Positions 44,325 to 52,680 are shown, counted from the stretch's first letter. The stretch is 64,000 nt of DNA from M3007 sp031373665 (GCA_031373665.1 JANMMZ010000031.1:62001-126000); one strand, 5' to 3'. Made by a program: numbers and translations. Notes: generated by a model not told the origin, from the sequence alone.

Positions 44325-44498
44325 CTACTTAAGGAACGGTTCCGAAATAAAGGTACAAATTGATGCACATCTTTTGACCCTATATTTTCTCTTTTTTGAC
44401 TTAAATAGCTGTGCTATTCGCGCCAAAAAACAGGAAATCTAAGGCCAAAACCTGAAGCCTGAATCTGTACCTTTATTCCAGAGCCGTTCCTAAGGTAG
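44325..44498. repeat. 174-bp segment with 33-bp terminal inverted repeats
   Basis: 44325-44357 and the complement of 44466-44498 match at 28 of 33 positions (TAAGGAACGG, AATAAAGGTACA). The 108 bp between hold no gene. A 12-bp part of the arm (ACCGTTCCTTAA) recurs at 48595-48606. It lies between the divergent operons in the gap 44226-44715, which otherwise holds ECF sites 3 and 4 and one ordinary promoter. Possibly a small non-autonomous element. Confidence 0.55.
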
Positions 44499-44521
44499 GA
44501 TTAACTTTACTCATTATAGGC

Positions 44522-44552
44522 TTGCTTGTTTGTACTGATAATGCTATTTTTG
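44522..44552 (+). promoter_or_regulatory. Possible primary-sigma promoter upstream of the ECF sigma gene
   Basis: TTG at 44522-44524, 20 nt, TATTTTTG at 44545-44552. It would supply basal sigma-factor transcription in addition to the ECF-type site at 44615. Confidence 0.4.
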
Positions 44553-44614
44553 AGATGGCTTATCTTTGTTTCAGCACTGTTCTCCTAAAATTAGATTTAA
44601 AGATAAGTTTTTTA

Positions 44615-44641
44615 GTAACATTTTATACGGTGAACGATACT
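44615..44641 (+). promoter_or_regulatory. ECF-type promoter site 4 (sigma-factor gene, autoregulation)
   Basis: GTAACA (44615-44620), 14 nt, CGATACT (44635-44641). Predicted start near 44648, about 68 nt before the ATG at 44716. Its position upstream of the sigma gene itself suggests positive autoregulation. Confidence 0.7.
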
Positions 44642-44715
44642 ATAGAAATTCATCTAAACAATCAAGGGGATTTAGGGTTATATAACGTCCTTTATTGAAT
44701 AGAATTTCACACTTT

Positions 44716-45294
44716 ATGACCTACACAACGACACAGATTAAAGACGGCTTGATGCGCAATGACCCTGATATTTTTCGGTATTTATACCGGACTCACGGAG
44801 CAATGATCGTAGGCTATGTTCGCAAAAATAGTGGTAGTGACCACGATGCCCGTGAGATGGTACAAACAGTGATTTTGGAACTTTGGAATGCTGTGCGCGA
44901 AGATCGTTACCAAGAAGAAGGTAAATTGGATCGCTACATTTACATGCTAACGGCTAATACTTGGCGGGATGAACTGCGCCGCCGCAAAGTACGCCGCACC
45001 GACGAACTCGACCCAGCGCGGGTGGCAGTAGCCGACGACAGCGATATGAGTATAGCAGCGGCTGTGGCCAAAGATGAACGGATAGAAGCCATTCATCATT
45101 GCTTACAAGTGTTAGAGTCACCTTGCGACGATATTATCCGACTTTACCACCTCGAAGAAATAAAATTGCAGGATGTAGCTGCTCAGATGAATTATGACTA
45201 CAACAACCTTCGGAAACGCATTTTCGATTGTAGAAAAAAACTCAAAAAACTCGTGGAAGATTATCTCCAACCCTCAACTCGTTTCGATTTATAA
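44716..45294 (+). CDS. ECF-type RNA polymerase sigma factor
   Basis: 192 residues from the ATG at 44716 (MTYTTTQIKDGLMRND). Region 2 is visible as DIFRYLYRTHGAMIVGYVRKNSGSDHDAREMVQTVILELW and RYIYMLTANTWRDELRRRKV. Region 4 has VLESPCDDIIRLYHLEEIKLQDVAAQMNYDYNNLRKRIFDCRKKL, with the HTH. The linker between is short, as expected for ECF factors. It is followed by the TPR membrane protein after 5 bp. I infer that it recognises the GTAACA-N14-CGAT sites of this locus. Confidence 0.92.
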   Translation: MTYTTTQIKDGLMRNDPDIFRYLYRTHGAMIVGYVRKNSGSDHDAREMVQTVILELWNAVREDRYQEEGKLDRYIYMLTANTWRDELRRRKVRRTDELDPARVAVADDSDMSIAAAVAKDERIEAIHHCLQVLESPCDDIIRLYHLEEIKLQDVAAQMNYDYNNLRKRIFDCRKKLKKLVEDYLQPSTRFDL

Positions 45295-45299
45295 ATTTT

Positions 45300-46055
45300 A
45301 TGGAAAATACAAACTATTCACTACAAGAAAAAATTCAGTCGTTCGTAACTGGCGATCTGGATGAGGCAGCCCGCCGCAGCCTATTAGATCAATCTATTTC
45401 TGATACTGATACCGCTGATGAATTAGCATTCGGACAAAGCCTCGCCCGTGCTTTGAAGCACAGCGAAATAACCGCTGCTGCTTCTATTTTGAGCACCGTA
45501 ATCGCCGCCGAAGGCTTCCCGCCGCCGCCATCGACCACTCCATCGTTTTGGCCTAAGTGGATTGGTCTGTCGGTGGTGGTCATAATGATAGCCACAGCAG
45601 GCTATTTTTTGGCAGAAAGTTACAATTTATTTATATCGGAAAGCCAAAAAATAGGCCAGTCTGCCTTAAGTCCGCTCGAAAATGTGTTGTACTTACCCGT
45701 TGATGGTACTGGTATCAAAGACCTTCAAACAGGAATGATTGCTTACGATGCAGGGCGGTATGCAGAAGCAGCGCGTTCGCTCGCGGCTTATACGGCACTA
45801 CGTCCAGACCCCACTGCTAAGGTTTATCTTGGCGTGTCATACCTTCTCGCAGGTAAATCAGAGCAGGCTATTGCACCGCTCACAGAAGCGACTACCTCGC
45901 CCGAACCTCCAGTACAGGAGGCTGCATTCTGGTATTTGACTTTGGCTTATTTGGCTGAAAATCAACCTGATGAAGCACGAAATACTTTAAGAAACATCCC
46001 TATTGACGGCCTTTTTGGCGAAAAAGCGCGTGCGTTAGGAGAGCAATTGAAGTAA
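45300..46055 (+). CDS. Single-pass membrane TPR protein, candidate anti-sigma partner
   Basis: 251 residues. The N-terminal ~80 residues are cytosolic, beginning SLQEKIQSFVTGDLDEAARRSLLDQSISD, a pattern like the zinc-less anti-sigma domains that follow ECF genes in Bacteroidota. One membrane helix lies at about 84-105 (WIGLSVVVIMIATAGYFLA). The periplasmic part (140-251) contains TPR-like helices (GMIAYDAGRYAEAARSLAAY, AKVYLGVSYLLAGKSEQAI). It lies 5 bp downstream of the sigma gene. The anti-sigma role is inferred from position and topology. Confidence 0.8.
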   Translation: MENTNYSLQEKIQSFVTGDLDEAARRSLLDQSISDTDTADELAFGQSLARALKHSEITAAASILSTVIAAEGFPPPPSTTPSFWPKWIGLSVVVIMIATAGYFLAESYNLFISESQKIGQSALSPLENVLYLPVDGTGIKDLQTGMIAYDAGRYAEAARSLAAYTALRPDPTAKVYLGVSYLLAGKSEQAIAPLTEATTSPEPPVQEAAFWYLTLAYLAENQPDEARNTLRNIPIDGLFGEKARALGEQLK

Positions 46056-46135
46056 TATTAAGAAAGGTACTATGTTTTGCAAAGTTCTTTAACTAATTGT
46101 CTGAGTCAAAATTTCACCACGTTCTGGAGTTTATC

Positions 46136-47632
46136 ATGCATCATCTATTTTTTATCATTTTTCTGCTTATCGCAGATGTGTCATGGGCTCAAATGAGCGG
46201 ACTGCTCATTTCCGATGATCGGTATCAGCAAGTGCCGTTATTACCCACTTACAGTGGTGTGAAATATACGGAAATCCCAGCGCGTGTCAGCCTGAAAAAG
46301 TATTGCCCGGTACCGGGCAATCAGGGTAAAAGCGGTGCCTGTGTGGGTTGGTCGGTCGGCTATGGAGCATTAACGATCCAGCGGGCTATTTTGAATAACA
46401 CAACCGACCAAGCACGAATTACACAAGAAGCCCATTCGGCGGCATTTTTGTATAATCAGGTGCGAAAAAACAAAACGGATTGTTCGGAAGGGGCATATCT
46501 CGAAGATGGCTTAGCCTTGGTGAAAGCCAACGGTGATTGTCTGGAAAAATCGTTTAATTTTGATAAAAATGATTGTGCAACACAGCCTAATGCTCAACAT
46601 ATAGCCGAGGCTAGCCGTTTTCGGGTACAAGATTTTGCTGCAGTATTTGCCCTTGATGAAGAGCCGAAGAGTAAAATTGGCAAAGCCTGCAAAATTTTGG
46701 CTACCCAAACGCCACTCGTGGTGGGCATTGGAGTGCCCAAAAGTTTTTTTGAGATATTGCCAGGAGCGGACACTTGGAATCCTGAACCATCTGAAGGACT
46801 TACAGGCTACCATGCTATGGTGGTGGTGGGTTACAACAGCGTTGAGAAATATTTCGATTTACTCAATAGTTTTGGGCCATCTTGGGGAAAAAATGGTTTT
46901 ATTCGCTTACCTTTTGATGATTTTGAGCGACTTTGTCGCTATGCTTATATAATGATTCCATCTACCGTGCCGGCTTTTTCACCTACTGCGCTTGCACCAA
47001 ACGCAGCCGTTAAAAATACGTCCGTCGAATCAGAATCCAAGTTGAGTGGCGAGTTCGTATTTCGACAACCAGCGGGTTTTGTGAGCAACGAAAACGGCGA
47101 CGAGTTGATGTATTTTGAAGAAATAAGTACGCATCGTCTGCCGACTGTATCTGGCGGGATCTACCAAACTACCACCGCTAAATTCAAAGTAGGCGATGTA
47201 TTCCAGTTGGTGGCCCGCGAGATTCCACGCGGTCGCTATGTATATGTGTTCAGCCAAAGTGCCGACGGTACTTTAAATCAGCATTTTCCGAGAAAAAAAC
47301 AGGCGGTTGCATCAGCAGGTTTTATATTAGAAAAAACAGTTGAAATTGTGATTCCTAGTGAGGAAAGCCTCCTTCAACTGCCCGTTGCAGGTGAAGATCA
47401 CTTGTGTATTGTGTATAGCCATTCCCCTATTGGACAGTATGAACAACGGCTGCAATCGATTGAGCAAGCAGGCGGAGTTTTTTCTGAAAAAGTAGAAGCA
47501 GCATTTGCTGATGTGCTGATCGAACCGAAAAGTATCCAGTTTTCTGATAACAAAATGGCATTTTCAGCCATCGTGCAGCCTGATACGGGCAAAATAGCAG
47601 CCATGATAGTATTGTCTGTGACAGCAGAATAA
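46136..47632 (+). CDS. Exported papain-like (C1) cysteine protease with DUF4384-like C-terminus
   Basis: 498 residues from ATG 46136 (MHHLFFIIFLLIADVSWAQ signal). Catalytic residues fit papain: Gln63 and Cys69 (NQGKSGAC), His226 (TGYHAMVVVGY), Asn244 (NSFGPSWGKNGF). The residue after the nucleophile is Val, not the usual Trp. After a linker (about 275-310) the C-terminal ~190 residues resemble DUF4384 (KFKVGDVFQLVAREIPRGRYVYVFSQSADGTLNQHFPR). Part of the sigma/TPR transcription unit, 80 bp after the TPR gene. The substrate is unknown; with the caspase protein it makes two exported cysteine peptidases in one locus. Confidence 0.88.
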   Translation: MHHLFFIIFLLIADVSWAQMSGLLISDDRYQQVPLLPTYSGVKYTEIPARVSLKKYCPVPGNQGKSGACVGWSVGYGALTIQRAILNNTTDQARITQEAHSAAFLYNQVRKNKTDCSEGAYLEDGLALVKANGDCLEKSFNFDKNDCATQPNAQHIAEASRFRVQDFAAVFALDEEPKSKIGKACKILATQTPLVVGIGVPKSFFEILPGADTWNPEPSEGLTGYHAMVVVGYNSVEKYFDLLNSFGPSWGKNGFIRLPFDDFERLCRYAYIMIPSTVPAFSPTALAPNAAVKNTSVESESKLSGEFVFRQPAGFVSNENGDELMYFEEISTHRLPTVSGGIYQTTTAKFKVGDVFQLVAREIPRGRYVYVFSQSADGTLNQHFPRKKQAVASAGFILEKTVEIVIPSEESLLQLPVAGEDHLCIVYSHSPIGQYEQRLQSIEQAGGVFSEKVEAAFADVLIEPKSIQFSDNKMAFSAIVQPDTGKIAAMIVLSVTAE

Positions 47633-47712
47633 AGGAGTGGTTTCATCTGTTTGATTTTGAGCGAGTATCTTGATTTCACTGCTCCTAATTTAATATTATT
47701 GATACATTTTTG

Positions 47713-47739
47713 GTAACATTTTTTTGAGCCTGCGATATG
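47713..47739 (+). promoter_or_regulatory. ECF-type promoter site 5 (outer-membrane protein)
   Basis: GTAACA (47713-47718), 14 nt, CGATATG (47733-47739). Predicted start near 47746, about 17 nt before the ATG at 47763. Confidence 0.78.
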
Positions 47740-47762
47740 CTGGAAATAAATCATTATACAGC

Positions 47763-48587
47763 ATGAATCGCATTGTTATTTTACTCTTTTCTCTGGCAAT
47801 CGCCAGTCCAGTATTTGCTCAAAATATTGGGTATAGCGTGAACGCAAGTGTACGCAAAACATTCAATTTTAAGAAAAAATCGAGCCTTGATCTGCGACAG
47901 CAGATCCAACTTACGCCAGAAATTGAGCGATATGACAACAAATATGGCGACTTTTTTAATGAGGAAGGCTTCTGGTCTATCCCAGATCGTTATCGCAATG
48001 ATAATGATTTGGACGATGATGACGACGACGACTTGCCACCAGGTGCTGGCACTGGTATTCCTTTAAATGGTAGGGAACTAAACGATTCACCTACTGAAAT
48101 CAATTGGGATTTGCGTTCCAATACTTCTTTTCAGTTTAATTATCGAGCGCGTCCGTGGTTACGCGCTAATACAGGGTACTCACTTTTTTATAACGGTGAA
48201 GAACTTCGGCATACGATGCGTGCGGAGCTAGATTACCGTCCGTTGCGTCACACTAAATCAAAGAAGACGTTGGACTTGGCAGCGAGGGTTCTATACCAAC
48301 GTGTTGGACAACCCGACGATGATAAATTTGAGTGGAATTCTTTTTTGATTCCCCGCTTTGATACGGAATGGACTTTCAAGAAAAACCATATTCTTTTAAT
48401 TAGTCCTGCATTAAACGGCGTTTGGGATGATGGAAAGTTGGAGTGGGATCGCTGGCGGGTGAACACAAGTATGGCTTTTATTTACCAAAAGATTCATCGT
48501 TTCACGTTTTCCTATCAGTTTCAGCAACGTTTGGATAAACCTAGAAAATCGCACGGCGTAAGCATCGGCTATGAAGTAAGGCTTTGA
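47763..48587 (+). CDS. Outer-membrane beta-barrel protein, DUF2490-like
   Basis: 274 residues from ATG 47763 (MNRIVILLFSLAIASPVFAQ). Alternating aromatic strands typical of an outer-membrane barrel (FQFNYRARPWLRANTGYSLFY; RFTFSYQFQQRL) end in a strand with terminal Leu (GVSIGYEVRL). A run of aspartates at about 80-92 (NDLDDDDDDDLPPG) would form a highly acidic, possibly calcium-binding loop. Own ECF-type promoter upstream and intrinsic terminator downstream. Confidence 0.82.
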   Translation: MNRIVILLFSLAIASPVFAQNIGYSVNASVRKTFNFKKKSSLDLRQQIQLTPEIERYDNKYGDFFNEEGFWSIPDRYRNDNDLDDDDDDDLPPGAGTGIPLNGRELNDSPTEINWDLRSNTSFQFNYRARPWLRANTGYSLFYNGEELRHTMRAELDYRPLRHTKSKKTLDLAARVLYQRVGQPDDDKFEWNSFLIPRFDTEWTFKKNHILLISPALNGVWDDGKLEWDRWRVNTSMAFIYQKIHRFTFSYQFQQRLDKPRKSHGVSIGYEVRL

Positions 48588-48629
48588 TTATAATACCGTT
48601 CCTTAATTGGATTCAATGGTTACTTTTGA

Positions 48630-48660
48630 GTACGCCCTCTGTTGAGGGTGTACTTTTTTT
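48630..48660 (+). terminator. Intrinsic terminator after the outer-membrane protein gene
   Basis: GTACGCCCTC (48630-48639) and GAGGGTGTAC (48644-48653) form a 10-bp stem with one mismatch and a 4-nt loop, followed by TTTTTTT. Confidence 0.88.
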
Positions 48661-48761
48661 ATGGTAAATTTATTATGCCTGTTGCCACGGGAGACTTATT
48701 GGATGAAAAGGTGAGCATCGTTTCTAAGCCTTAATAAATCAAAAATTTCTAGTTTTTCATC

Positions 48762-48798
48762 GTAAGTACTTGAACGGATTATATCCATTCAAGTACTT
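48762..48798. promoter_or_regulatory. 37-bp palindromic element, copy 2
   Basis: TAAGTACTTGAA (48762-48773), 13-nt spacer, TTCAAGTACTTA (48787-48798). It matches copy 1 (31342-31378) when both are read towards their downstream genes, with 11 of 13 spacer bases identical and a compensated stem change. It lies about 50 bp upstream of ECF-type site 6. The rest of the gap 48588-48910 holds a terminator and that promoter. Confidence 0.65.
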
Positions 48799-48846
48799 AA
48801 TGCTCTCATTTGAACAAATCTTTTTAAAAAAAAGGTTACCTGATTC

Positions 48847-48873
48847 GTAACATTTCTAGCATGAAGCGATGTG
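48847..48873 (+). promoter_or_regulatory. ECF-type promoter site 6 (FnIII cargo protein)
   Basis: GTAACA (48847-48852), 14 nt, CGATGTG (48867-48873). Predicted start near 48880, about 31 nt before the ATG at 48911. Confidence 0.74.
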
Positions 48874-48910
48874 TGTATGAATATTTTATTTCACTAAAAA
48901 AATTTTTATT

Positions 48911-50380
48911 ATGTTCACCAATCATTTCACATTGCCGATTATTAGACTTCATTTTTTCGCGTTTGTTTTTGCCCTATTGGGGTTTAGTACATTGGCAAAA
49001 TCACAAGCTTGTTCGCAGCCTTCAAACCTTAACTCTAGTGTACTTGCCAGTGGTACAGTTGCTTTGAGTTGGTCAAGTTCGGGTGGCGCACTTACATACA
49101 CTGTACAGTACCGCATAGGTAATGCTGGCGTCTGGACTAACGGTGGTACCGTCAGTACTACTAACCAAGTATTGGCAGGGCTGTTGCCTGAAACAGTGTA
49201 CACCTGGCGCGTTCGTGCCAACTGTTCCTCTTTTTCTAGCGTGGCTACATTTAATAGTGGCGGAGGCGTAGGAGGTAATTCGGCTTGCTCACAGCCATCT
49301 AACCAAACCGCAAACGTCACTTCGGCTACCACTGCGACGCTATCTTGGTCGGCGGTAGAAGGTGCTTTGTACTACACAGTGCAGTATCGTCTCAATAATA
49401 TCGGTGCATGGACTAATGGTGGATCTGTGACGGGCACTTCGATTAATATTGCCAATTTGGCGGTCAATTCGGAGTACGGGTGGCGTGTAAAAGCCAGCTG
49501 CTCGGTGTACTCAAGTGTAGCCATGTTCAATACAGGAGCATCAGGTAATGGTGGTAACAGTTCTTGCTCTCAACCCTCCAACACTGAGGCGTTCTTGCTT
49601 TCAAATACGATGGTAGAGTTGTCTTGGTCAGTAGTGCTAGAGGCTCAAAGTTACACAGTACAGTACCGTAAGGGATTGGCTGGTGTTTGGATTGAACTAG
49701 CACCTACTACGGCTACTACGGTGGTTTTAAGTGGGTTACTCGAAAATACAGAATACTCTTGGAGAGTAAGAGCGAGTTGCTCGGATTATTCAAGCCAAGC
49801 AGTATTTACGACAGGCGGCAGCAGTAGTGGCGGCGGAGGAGGTGGTGCTACCTCTTGCTCTTCCCCATCCAATACCAATACCTTTTCGGTTACACCAACA
49901 ACTGCTGTTGTGGGGTGGGAAGCCAACCCAGAGGCACTCAACTACACGGTACAGTACAAATTAGAATTGGGTGGCTCGTACGTTACGGTAGGCACATTTA
50001 CGACTGCTACTGCTACGATTACTGGTCTTTTACCTAACACTCAGTATGTATGGCGCGTAAAAGCTAACTGTTCGCCATATGGTAGCGATGTCCAATTTGC
50101 TACTCCTGCTGGTATGGGAACGCTTGCTTTACGTCAATCAGATAGAGTAAATACACAGTTATCTCCAAATCCGGCTGCCAATGAAGTGCAAATTATAGTG
50201 CCGCAACCGGGCGTACAAGTGCTTGTAACTAGTATGGCAGGTGTATTGGTATCAAATATAACAATGGACAAGCATCAACAAACACTGAATGTTAGTAACT
50301 GGAATAATGGACTTTACTTCGTTCAGATTCGTCAGATGGACGGTTCTGTCCAAACTTCCAAATTAGTAGTTACTCACTAA
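48911..50380 (+). CDS. Exported protein with four FnIII domains and T9SS type A sorting domain
   Basis: 489 residues; signal peptide ending TLAKSQA. Four fibronectin type III repeats of ~94 residues each begin C(S)xPSN and contain YTVQY(R/K) and Y(T/S/G/V)WRV(R/K)A(N/S)C. They are joined by Gly/Ser linkers (GGGVGGNS, GGSSSGGGGGG). The last ~75 residues (LSPNPAANEVQIIVPQPG to KLVVTH) are a Por-type CTD. A surface-exposed binding or spacer protein. Last gene of the sigma-controlled locus; terminator follows. Confidence 0.92.
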   Translation: MFTNHFTLPIIRLHFFAFVFALLGFSTLAKSQACSQPSNLNSSVLASGTVALSWSSSGGALTYTVQYRIGNAGVWTNGGTVSTTNQVLAGLLPETVYTWRVRANCSSFSSVATFNSGGGVGGNSACSQPSNQTANVTSATTATLSWSAVEGALYYTVQYRLNNIGAWTNGGSVTGTSINIANLAVNSEYGWRVKASCSVYSSVAMFNTGASGNGGNSSCSQPSNTEAFLLSNTMVELSWSVVLEAQSYTVQYRKGLAGVWIELAPTTATTVVLSGLLENTEYSWRVRASCSDYSSQAVFTTGGSSSGGGGGGATSCSSPSNTNTFSVTPTTAVVGWEANPEALNYTVQYKLELGGSYVTVGTFTTATATITGLLPNTQYVWRVKANCSPYGSDVQFATPAGMGTLALRQSDRVNTQLSPNPAANEVQIIVPQPGVQVLVTSMAGVLVSNITMDKHQQTLNVSNWNNGLYFVQIRQMDGSVQTSKLVVTH

Positions 50381-50416
50381 TCCATAATTTTTTTGATTTC
50401 ATTCATTGTCATTTGC

Positions 50417-50457
50417 TGCCCACTACGCGAAAGAGCGTGGTGGGCATTGGTAATTTT
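50417..50457 (+). terminator. Terminator after the FnIII gene
   Basis: TGCCCACTACGC (50417-50428) pairs with GCGTGGTGGGCA (50435-50446) with one G:T, then a T-rich stretch (TAATTTTTAT). It could also serve the convergent lipoprotein gene at 50470. Confidence 0.7.
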
Positions 50458-50469
50458 TATTATCTGCGC

Positions 50470-51591
50470 TTACTGTTGGTTTTGAATACTGACGGCTACC
50501 ATAGCCAGCGCAAGTGTTTTTTTATCAATATTTGGGTCACGAAAGTAATGGTCTAGCCCAATCTCCGAAATGATCACACCATTTCCCACTGTCTCATCGG
50601 CCAATGGTGTGAGCCCATCGTTTGGGCCAAGTTCAAGCATCGAACAATAGCGACTTCTAATCTCTTTATCAATCTTTGTGGCCAAGGGTGCTCCTACAAA
50701 ATTAATGATTTTAATGTTTTCAGGAAATTTAAGCAAGCCAAAACTATCTTTTCTGTTTTTGTAACTCATATCTTGGACAATATTTATTTTTTTCCCTTTC
50801 ACCCACAACATTAGTTCTGCAAACCAACATTTAGGAAACTTCAAATAGTTGTCGGCTATTGGGCTGCCCCGAAGAATACCTCCAACATTAATCCATGATT
50901 TGATGGAGGTTGTTTCTTCTGGTTTTAGTATTTTACCTAAGGCAAGCGCCGTTTCTAGTCCGCCTTTGCTGGCACTTACAACCATTATTTTGTCATGTTT
51001 TTTGCTTAGTTCTTTTAACCTTGCTGCAATGATTATAGCATTGTCATCTGCCAAATCCCACTCACCAACCTCAATCAATTCATTGGTGATACCCTGTAAT
51101 TGTAATAATCGCCTTTGTCGCGCAAAGTCAGCACCAGTTGTCGTATCTTGTTTGTATGCCAGACCTGGAACAAAAACAATGATATACCCTTTTAATCTCT
51201 CTAACTCCTCGGTGCTGTAGTTGCCCATAGCCTGTTGTTGAAAAAATTCAGTATAAAGGTCTTGTGCTTCTTTGTTTTTATCTTTTTGATAGGCTTTTTG
51301 TACAAAATAAAAGGTAGCCACATCCGCAGAGTATCGTTTTGTTAGTTCCGATAGTGTTTCCGTGTCCAAGGGTTTGACTTGATAAGTACTAAATAGATTC
51401 AGTACTTTATTGTCTTTCGGATTGGTCAGCATTAGTCTGGCCAGCGTATCATCAACAGTTGTTGCTAATGGTTGGCCAAACAAAAAACCGTCCACAGAAA
51501 TGGTTGATTTGGGCAAACAGTTGCTCCCCAATAAAACATAAGCCATAATCCCAAGTATCGTAATGGATAGAAAATTCCTTGTTCGTTTCAT
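50470..51591 (-). CDS. Lipoprotein alpha/beta-hydrolase-like protein
   Basis: 373 residues. Lipobox at about 21-24 (VLLGSNC). The hydrolase core begins at about 135: YIIVFVPGLAYK (oxyanion region), VVSASKGGLETALAL (nucleophile elbow, Ser in S-A-S-K-G), a late Asp in LGPNDGLTPLAD and a final His in IGLDHYF. An N-terminal helical extension (about 60-130) precedes it. Likely envelope esterase or lipase; substrate unknown. No ECF-type site precedes it, so it is not obviously part of the sigma locus. Confidence 0.78.
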   Translation of the reverse strand: MKRTRNFLSITILGIMAYVLLGSNCLPKSTISVDGFLFGQPLATTVDDTLARLMLTNPKDNKVLNLFSTYQVKPLDTETLSELTKRYSADVATFYFVQKAYQKDKNKEAQDLYTEFFQQQAMGNYSTEELERLKGYIIVFVPGLAYKQDTTTGADFARQRRLLQLQGITNELIEVGEWDLADDNAIIIAARLKELSKKHDKIMVVSASKGGLETALALGKILKPEETTSIKSWINVGGILRGSPIADNYLKFPKCWFAELMLWVKGKKINIVQDMSYKNRKDSFGLLKFPENIKIINFVGAPLATKIDKEIRSRYCSMLELGPNDGLTPLADETVGNGVIISEIGLDHYFRDPNIDKKTLALAMVAVSIQNQQ

Positions 51592-51628
51592 ATTTTTTCA
51601 TCGCTATTAACACTGGTTCATATTGATT

Positions 51629-52651
51629 TTAACACCCACCAAATACCATTCTTGCCAGAAAAAGGGTATTGCCTAAAACGGCTAAATCAAATCTTTCCTT
51701 ACCTACAGCAGCGAGCATCAAACTCCATGTTTTGCCTTGATCAGAGGATCGGAAAATGCCGGCAGTATGGCTACAAAACTGGTATTGTCCAAGCTGTTCA
51801 AAGTCGTTAATGAACCCATCGGAGGGCAATCCCCCACCTTGCAGGAGGTTCCATGTTTTGCCGCCATCGGTGGATGTATGCATGGTGCTCTTTTTATTGC
51901 CACCCATGATAGCCGCAAAATTGCCTTTCATATGTCCTGTTTTCATAGCCACCCCGTCGCCATTAAGTACCCAATCCCAGTGTTTGCCACCGTCAGTTGA
52001 GCGCAATACTCCCTTAAATCCGCCCCCAAGTATCACCCCATTCACTTCGGTAAAATTTAATACCATGCCTTCATCAAAGACTTTTTTCCATGTTTTTCCC
52101 CTGTCGGAAGATTTAGAAATACCGTAGTCGGTGGCGATCAAAATAGATCCGTTCGAGGCTTCAAAGACGGCACGTACCAGTTTAGTATCTATATTATTAA
52201 ACATGGGCATCCAAACGTTGGTGCCCGGTAGCATTTGGTAAAACCCACTCCAGTAACTGAGGACATAAGGCCCGGCACTACCGGGGAAAATATCTGAAAT
52301 TCTCTTGTCGAGCAATGACTCTTTCGTCCATACGGGAGTTGTGGAACTCATGATACCACCAAATAGTCCGGCTTCAGTACCTAATAATAATTCGTTATTT
52401 CCGGTATAAATAGTGCTCAATTCCAAGTCTTCGGGTAGTCCTGCACTGACATCCTGCCATGTCTGCCCACTGTCTGTGGATTGAAGAATGATATTGGTTG
52501 CCGATGATTGTGGCTTCTCTGGATTTGCTTGTGCAGGGGCGGTGGTTTGAAAACCGATATTGGTTGCTGATATCGGAGTCAACACCTGATTGTTGTGACA
52601 TGCAGAAAAGAGCAGAGAATAGAGCAAAAAAGTGATGATCTGAATATGCAT
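51629..52651 (-). CDS. Lipoprotein with Asp-box (BNR) propeller repeats
   Basis: 340 residues. Lipobox LLFSAC near residue 18. Five Asp boxes are visible: STDSGQTW, SSDRGKTW, STDGGKHW, STDGGKTW and SSDQGKTW, as in sialidase/VPS10-type propellers. The sialidase Arg triad is not recognisable, so it is probably a binding propeller. Its promoter (-7 box at 52681-52688) and the operator upstream (52731-52749) match those of the membrane regulator gene at 53668, indicating common control. Confidence 0.85.
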   Translation of the reverse strand: MHIQIITFLLYSLLFSACHNNQVLTPISATNIGFQTTAPAQANPEKPQSSATNIILQSTDSGQTWQDVSAGLPEDLELSTIYTGNNELLLGTEAGLFGGIMSSTTPVWTKESLLDKRISDIFPGSAGPYVLSYWSGFYQMLPGTNVWMPMFNNIDTKLVRAVFEASNGSILIATDYGISKSSDRGKTWKKVFDEGMVLNFTEVNGVILGGGFKGVLRSTDGGKHWDWVLNGDGVAMKTGHMKGNFAAIMGGNKKSTMHTSTDGGKTWNLLQGGGLPSDGFINDFEQLGQYQFCSHTAGIFRSSDQGKTWSLMLAAVGKERFDLAVLGNTLFLARMVFGGC

Positions 52652-52680
52652 AACTTTGTTTGGTTGGTGAAATAATAGGG

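Noticed and set aside
48911..50380. FnIII repeat protein considered as a glycoside hydrolase accessory module
   Set aside because: No catalytic domain is present; only FnIII units and a sorting domain can be seen.
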